Both the position numbers and the translations under genes were made by a program. A stretch of 64,000 bases of DNA from Treponema sp. OMZ 798. Its GTDB lineage: Bacteria > Spirochaetota > Spirochaetia > Treponematales > Treponemataceae. This document shows positions 62,697-64,000 of this stretch, one piece after another. Numbering within the stretch: the first letter of the stretch is position 1; each line of letters begins with the position of its first letter. The notes below the pieces were generated by a model. That model ran no database searches. It worked only from the letters and a program-made list of their open reading frames with translations, and was not told the DNA's origin. The stretch spans positions 310,001-374,000 of the forward strand of contig NZ_CP051305.1 of assembly GCF_024181385.1 (NCBI RefSeq). Direction: 5' to 3'.

Positions 62697-62865
62697 CAAA
62701 AAAAATTAAAGACTCTTCCTAAGTTTTTTAGAAAGAGTCTCAGGTTAGCCGTCAAAATTTTTATGGCTAACCTTCGAGTTTTTCATAAGCCTTTATTCGT
62801 GCGGAGGGTTTAATACCCTGATGCTCTGCATCGGGGTTGTTGATTTTTAACGGCTTATGAAAAAC
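62697..62865 (-). promoter_or_regulatory. Structured leader with terminator before phnC, riboswitch-like
   Basis: In RNA order: a 14-bp closing stem GTTTTTCATAAGCC (62865-62852)/GGCTTATGAAAAAC (62791-62778). Inside it CCCCGATGC-AGA-GCATCAGGG (62836-62816) competes with AGGGT/ACCCT (62819-62805). Then a hairpin GGTTAGCC/GGCTAACC (62772-62743). Finally a 13-position stem AGACTCTT.../...AAGAGTCT (62740-62710) followed by a T-run (TTTAATTTTTTTT). The SD GGAGG of phnC begins right after the T-run, so no promoter fits between. No known riboswitch consensus was recognised. A dispersed palindromic element is the alternative. Confidence 0.55.
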
Positions 62866-62887
62866 ATCGTAAATAAAGTTTAAGAGA

Positions 62888-63904
62888 TTAGCACATTGTG
62901 GCATACATAACGGCTTTGATTGTATGCATGCGGTTTTCGGCTTCGTCAAAAACAACCGATTTATGAGATTCGAAAACCTCGTTTGTTACTTCCATTTCGG
63001 GAAGACCGAATTTTTTGTGAATCTCCTGACCCTTTGTTGTCTTTAGGTCGTGGAAAGAGGGGAGGCAGTGTAAGAAGATTGCATCCTTGTCTGCATTGTC
63101 CATAGCGGCCTTGTTTACCTGATAGGGCTTTAAAAGCTTAATGCGCTCTTCCCATACGCTGTCGGGTTCACCCATAGATACCCAAATGTCGGTATAAAGA
63201 ACATGGGCACCCTTTGTTCCCTCATTTACGTTTTCTGTGAGGGTTACGCTTCCGCCTGTTTCGGCAGCGATCTTCTTTGCTTCGGCTACCAAGTCTTCGG
63301 TGGGGAAGAGGTGTTTGGGTGAACATGCAGTAAAGTGCATTCCCATCTTTACGCAGGCTATCATGAGGGAGTTGGCTACGTTGTTTCTGGCATCTCCCAT
63401 GTATGTGAATTTTAGCCCCTTCAAATATCCGAAGTTTTCTTCGATTGTAAGAAGGTCTGCAAGCATTTGAGTGGGGTGGAAAAGGTCGGTCAAGCCGTTC
63501 CATACGGGGACGCCTGAATACTCGGCCAAGGTTTCTACAAGCTCTTGGCTGAAACCTCTGTACTCGATACCGTCATACATTCTTCCCAAAACGCGGGCTG
63601 TGTCTTCGATAGATTCTTTGTGTCCCATCTGTGAGGAATTGGGGTCAAGGTAGGTAACGCCCATCCCTAAGTCATAACCTGCAACTTCAAAAGAGCAGCG
63701 TGTTCTTGTGGAGGTTTTTTCAAAAAGAAGAACGATGTTTTTTCCTTCGAGGTATCTGTGAGGAATTCCTGCCCTTTTCATGTCTTTAAAATTTTTTGAA
63801 AGGTTGAGTAAATAGCGGATTTCGTCTGTAGTAAAATCCAACAATTTTAGAAAGCTTCTTCCGCGCAAGTTCTTTGCGCTCTTTCCGCGAATTTCTTTAA
63901 GCAT
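62888..63904 (-). CDS. argF: Ornithine carbamoyltransferase
   Basis: 338 residues, full length. Motifs: carbamoyl-phosphate site [25 protein letters not shown], the ornithine side [10 protein letters not shown] and [10 protein letters not shown]. The reaction joins ornithine and carbamoyl phosphate; in arginine-fermenting treponemes it runs in reverse as arcB of the deiminase pathway, and no other arc or arg gene is near to decide. SD AAGGAG precedes the ATG. Downstream on the same strand lies the structured leader of the phnC operon. Confidence 0.95.
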   Translation of the reverse strand: MLKEIRGKSAKNLRGRSFLKLLDFTTDEIRYLLNLSKNFKDMKRAGIPHRYLEGKNIVLLFEKTSTRTRCSFEVAGYDLGMGVTYLDPNSSQMGHKESIEDTARVLGRMYDGIEYRGFSQELVETLAEYSGVPVWNGLTDLFHPTQMLADLLTIEENFGYLKGLKFTYMGDARNNVANSLMIACVKMGMHFTACSPKHLFPTEDLVAEAKKIAAETGGSVTLTENVNEGTKGAHVLYTDIWVSMGEPDSVWEERIKLLKPYQVNKAAMDNADKDAIFLHCLPSFHDLKTTKGQEIHKKFGLPEMEVTNEVFESHKSVVFDEAENRMHTIKAVMYATMC

Positions 63905-64000
63905 AGTTTTAACTCCTTAAGATGCTATTGATGAATGAGAATAATATATCAGCTTTTGCAAAAATAATCCAGTACCTTTTTTATTCTCCTATTCTTCTCC

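Noticed and set aside
62697..62865. TPP riboswitch upstream of phnC
   Set aside because: The conserved CUGAGA and ACCUGAU stretches are absent and the arrangement of stems does not fit, so I left the element unnamed.
62767..62955. A 62-codon open frame on the minus strand (ends ...ARIKAYEKLEG)
   Set aside because: It lies across the end of argF and the structured leader; the codons in the leader follow the palindromes and there is no SD. It is explained by the repeat structure.
1..64000. CRISPR arrays, rRNA genes, prophage or integron structures
   Set aside because: No regularly spaced direct repeats, rRNA core sequences or phage structural genes were seen on either strand.

Overview
The window looks like chromosomal DNA of an oral-type Treponema, close to T. 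denticola. The reasons are the treponemal cytoplasmic filament gene cfpA with its T. pallidum-like surroundings (a vWA/pallilysin-type pair on one side, a pyruvate-phosphate-dikinase-like gene on the other), spirochete-style lipoboxes, three tandem chemoreceptors, a PUR-domain protein like Borrelia BpuR, and AT-rich DNA with sigma70-type promoters. No rRNA, CRISPR array, prophage or plasmid functions are visible. Species assignment is inference from memory, not from a search.

Layout. 1-2.5 kb (minus): a rhodanese-like lipoprotein cut by the window edge, a pallilysin-type protein and a secreted vWA protein. 2.7-13 kb (plus): cfpA, an unrecognised partner gene, a PPDK-like protein, an AIM24-type protein, a large hexapeptide-like DUF4954 protein, a YkgJ cysteine-cluster protein and a queuosine-precursor-type transporter. 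13-19.5 kb (minus): three methyl-accepting chemotaxis proteins in a row. 19.6-26.7 kb (plus): rplM-rpsI-recX, then an HTH-receiver regulator, a duplicated class II aldolase-like protein, a lipoprotein/membrane protein pair, an FMN-dependent dehydrogenase and an RsuA-type pseudouridine synthase. 26.7-28.7 kb (minus): tyrS and a frameshifted Rpn-type nuclease gene. 28.9-38.2 kb (plus): tRNA-Leu(CAG), MgtC, a phosphohexomutase, a PUR protein, two membrane proteins, an OYE-like oxidoreductase, a complete ISAs1-family insertion with a 10-bp target duplication, and a YibE/F protein. 38.3-44 kb: a nucleotidase/cyclic phosphodiesterase lipoprotein whose best start is out of frame by one A in a homopolymer, then recA with a long structured leader, scpA-scpB and an RluB-type synthase. 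44-48.8 kb: a GNAT toxin-antitoxin-like pair and two MacB-like ABC exporters. 49-57.2 kb: cobT, rpsP-khpA-rimM-trmD-rplS, two unrecognised genes and a PcrA/UvrD helicase. 57.2-64 kb: an AAA/PD-(D/E)XK protein, pepT, and (minus) argF followed by a PhnC-PhnE-PhnE importer operon behind a highly structured leader.

How genes work together. Translation and RNA-maturation genes form two compact operons (rplM-rpsI-recX and rpsP-khpA-rimM-trmD-rplS). recA, scpA and scpB are chromosome maintenance genes. The chemoreceptors, lipoproteins and CfpA fit a motile, host-associated spirochete. Accessory DNA is limited to the insertion sequence, the broken Rpn gene, the toxin-antitoxin-like pair with the exporters, and the AAA/PD-(D/E)XK gene.

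The signals most worth a second look are non-coding. A two-hairpin leader element is shared by the nucleotidase gene and recA. A stem-rich leader ends in a terminator directly against the phnC ribosome site. Several sigma70 promoters have a -10 box only 6-7 bases before the ATG, which predicts leaderless mRNAs. A homopolymer at the nucleotidase start could act as a frame switch.
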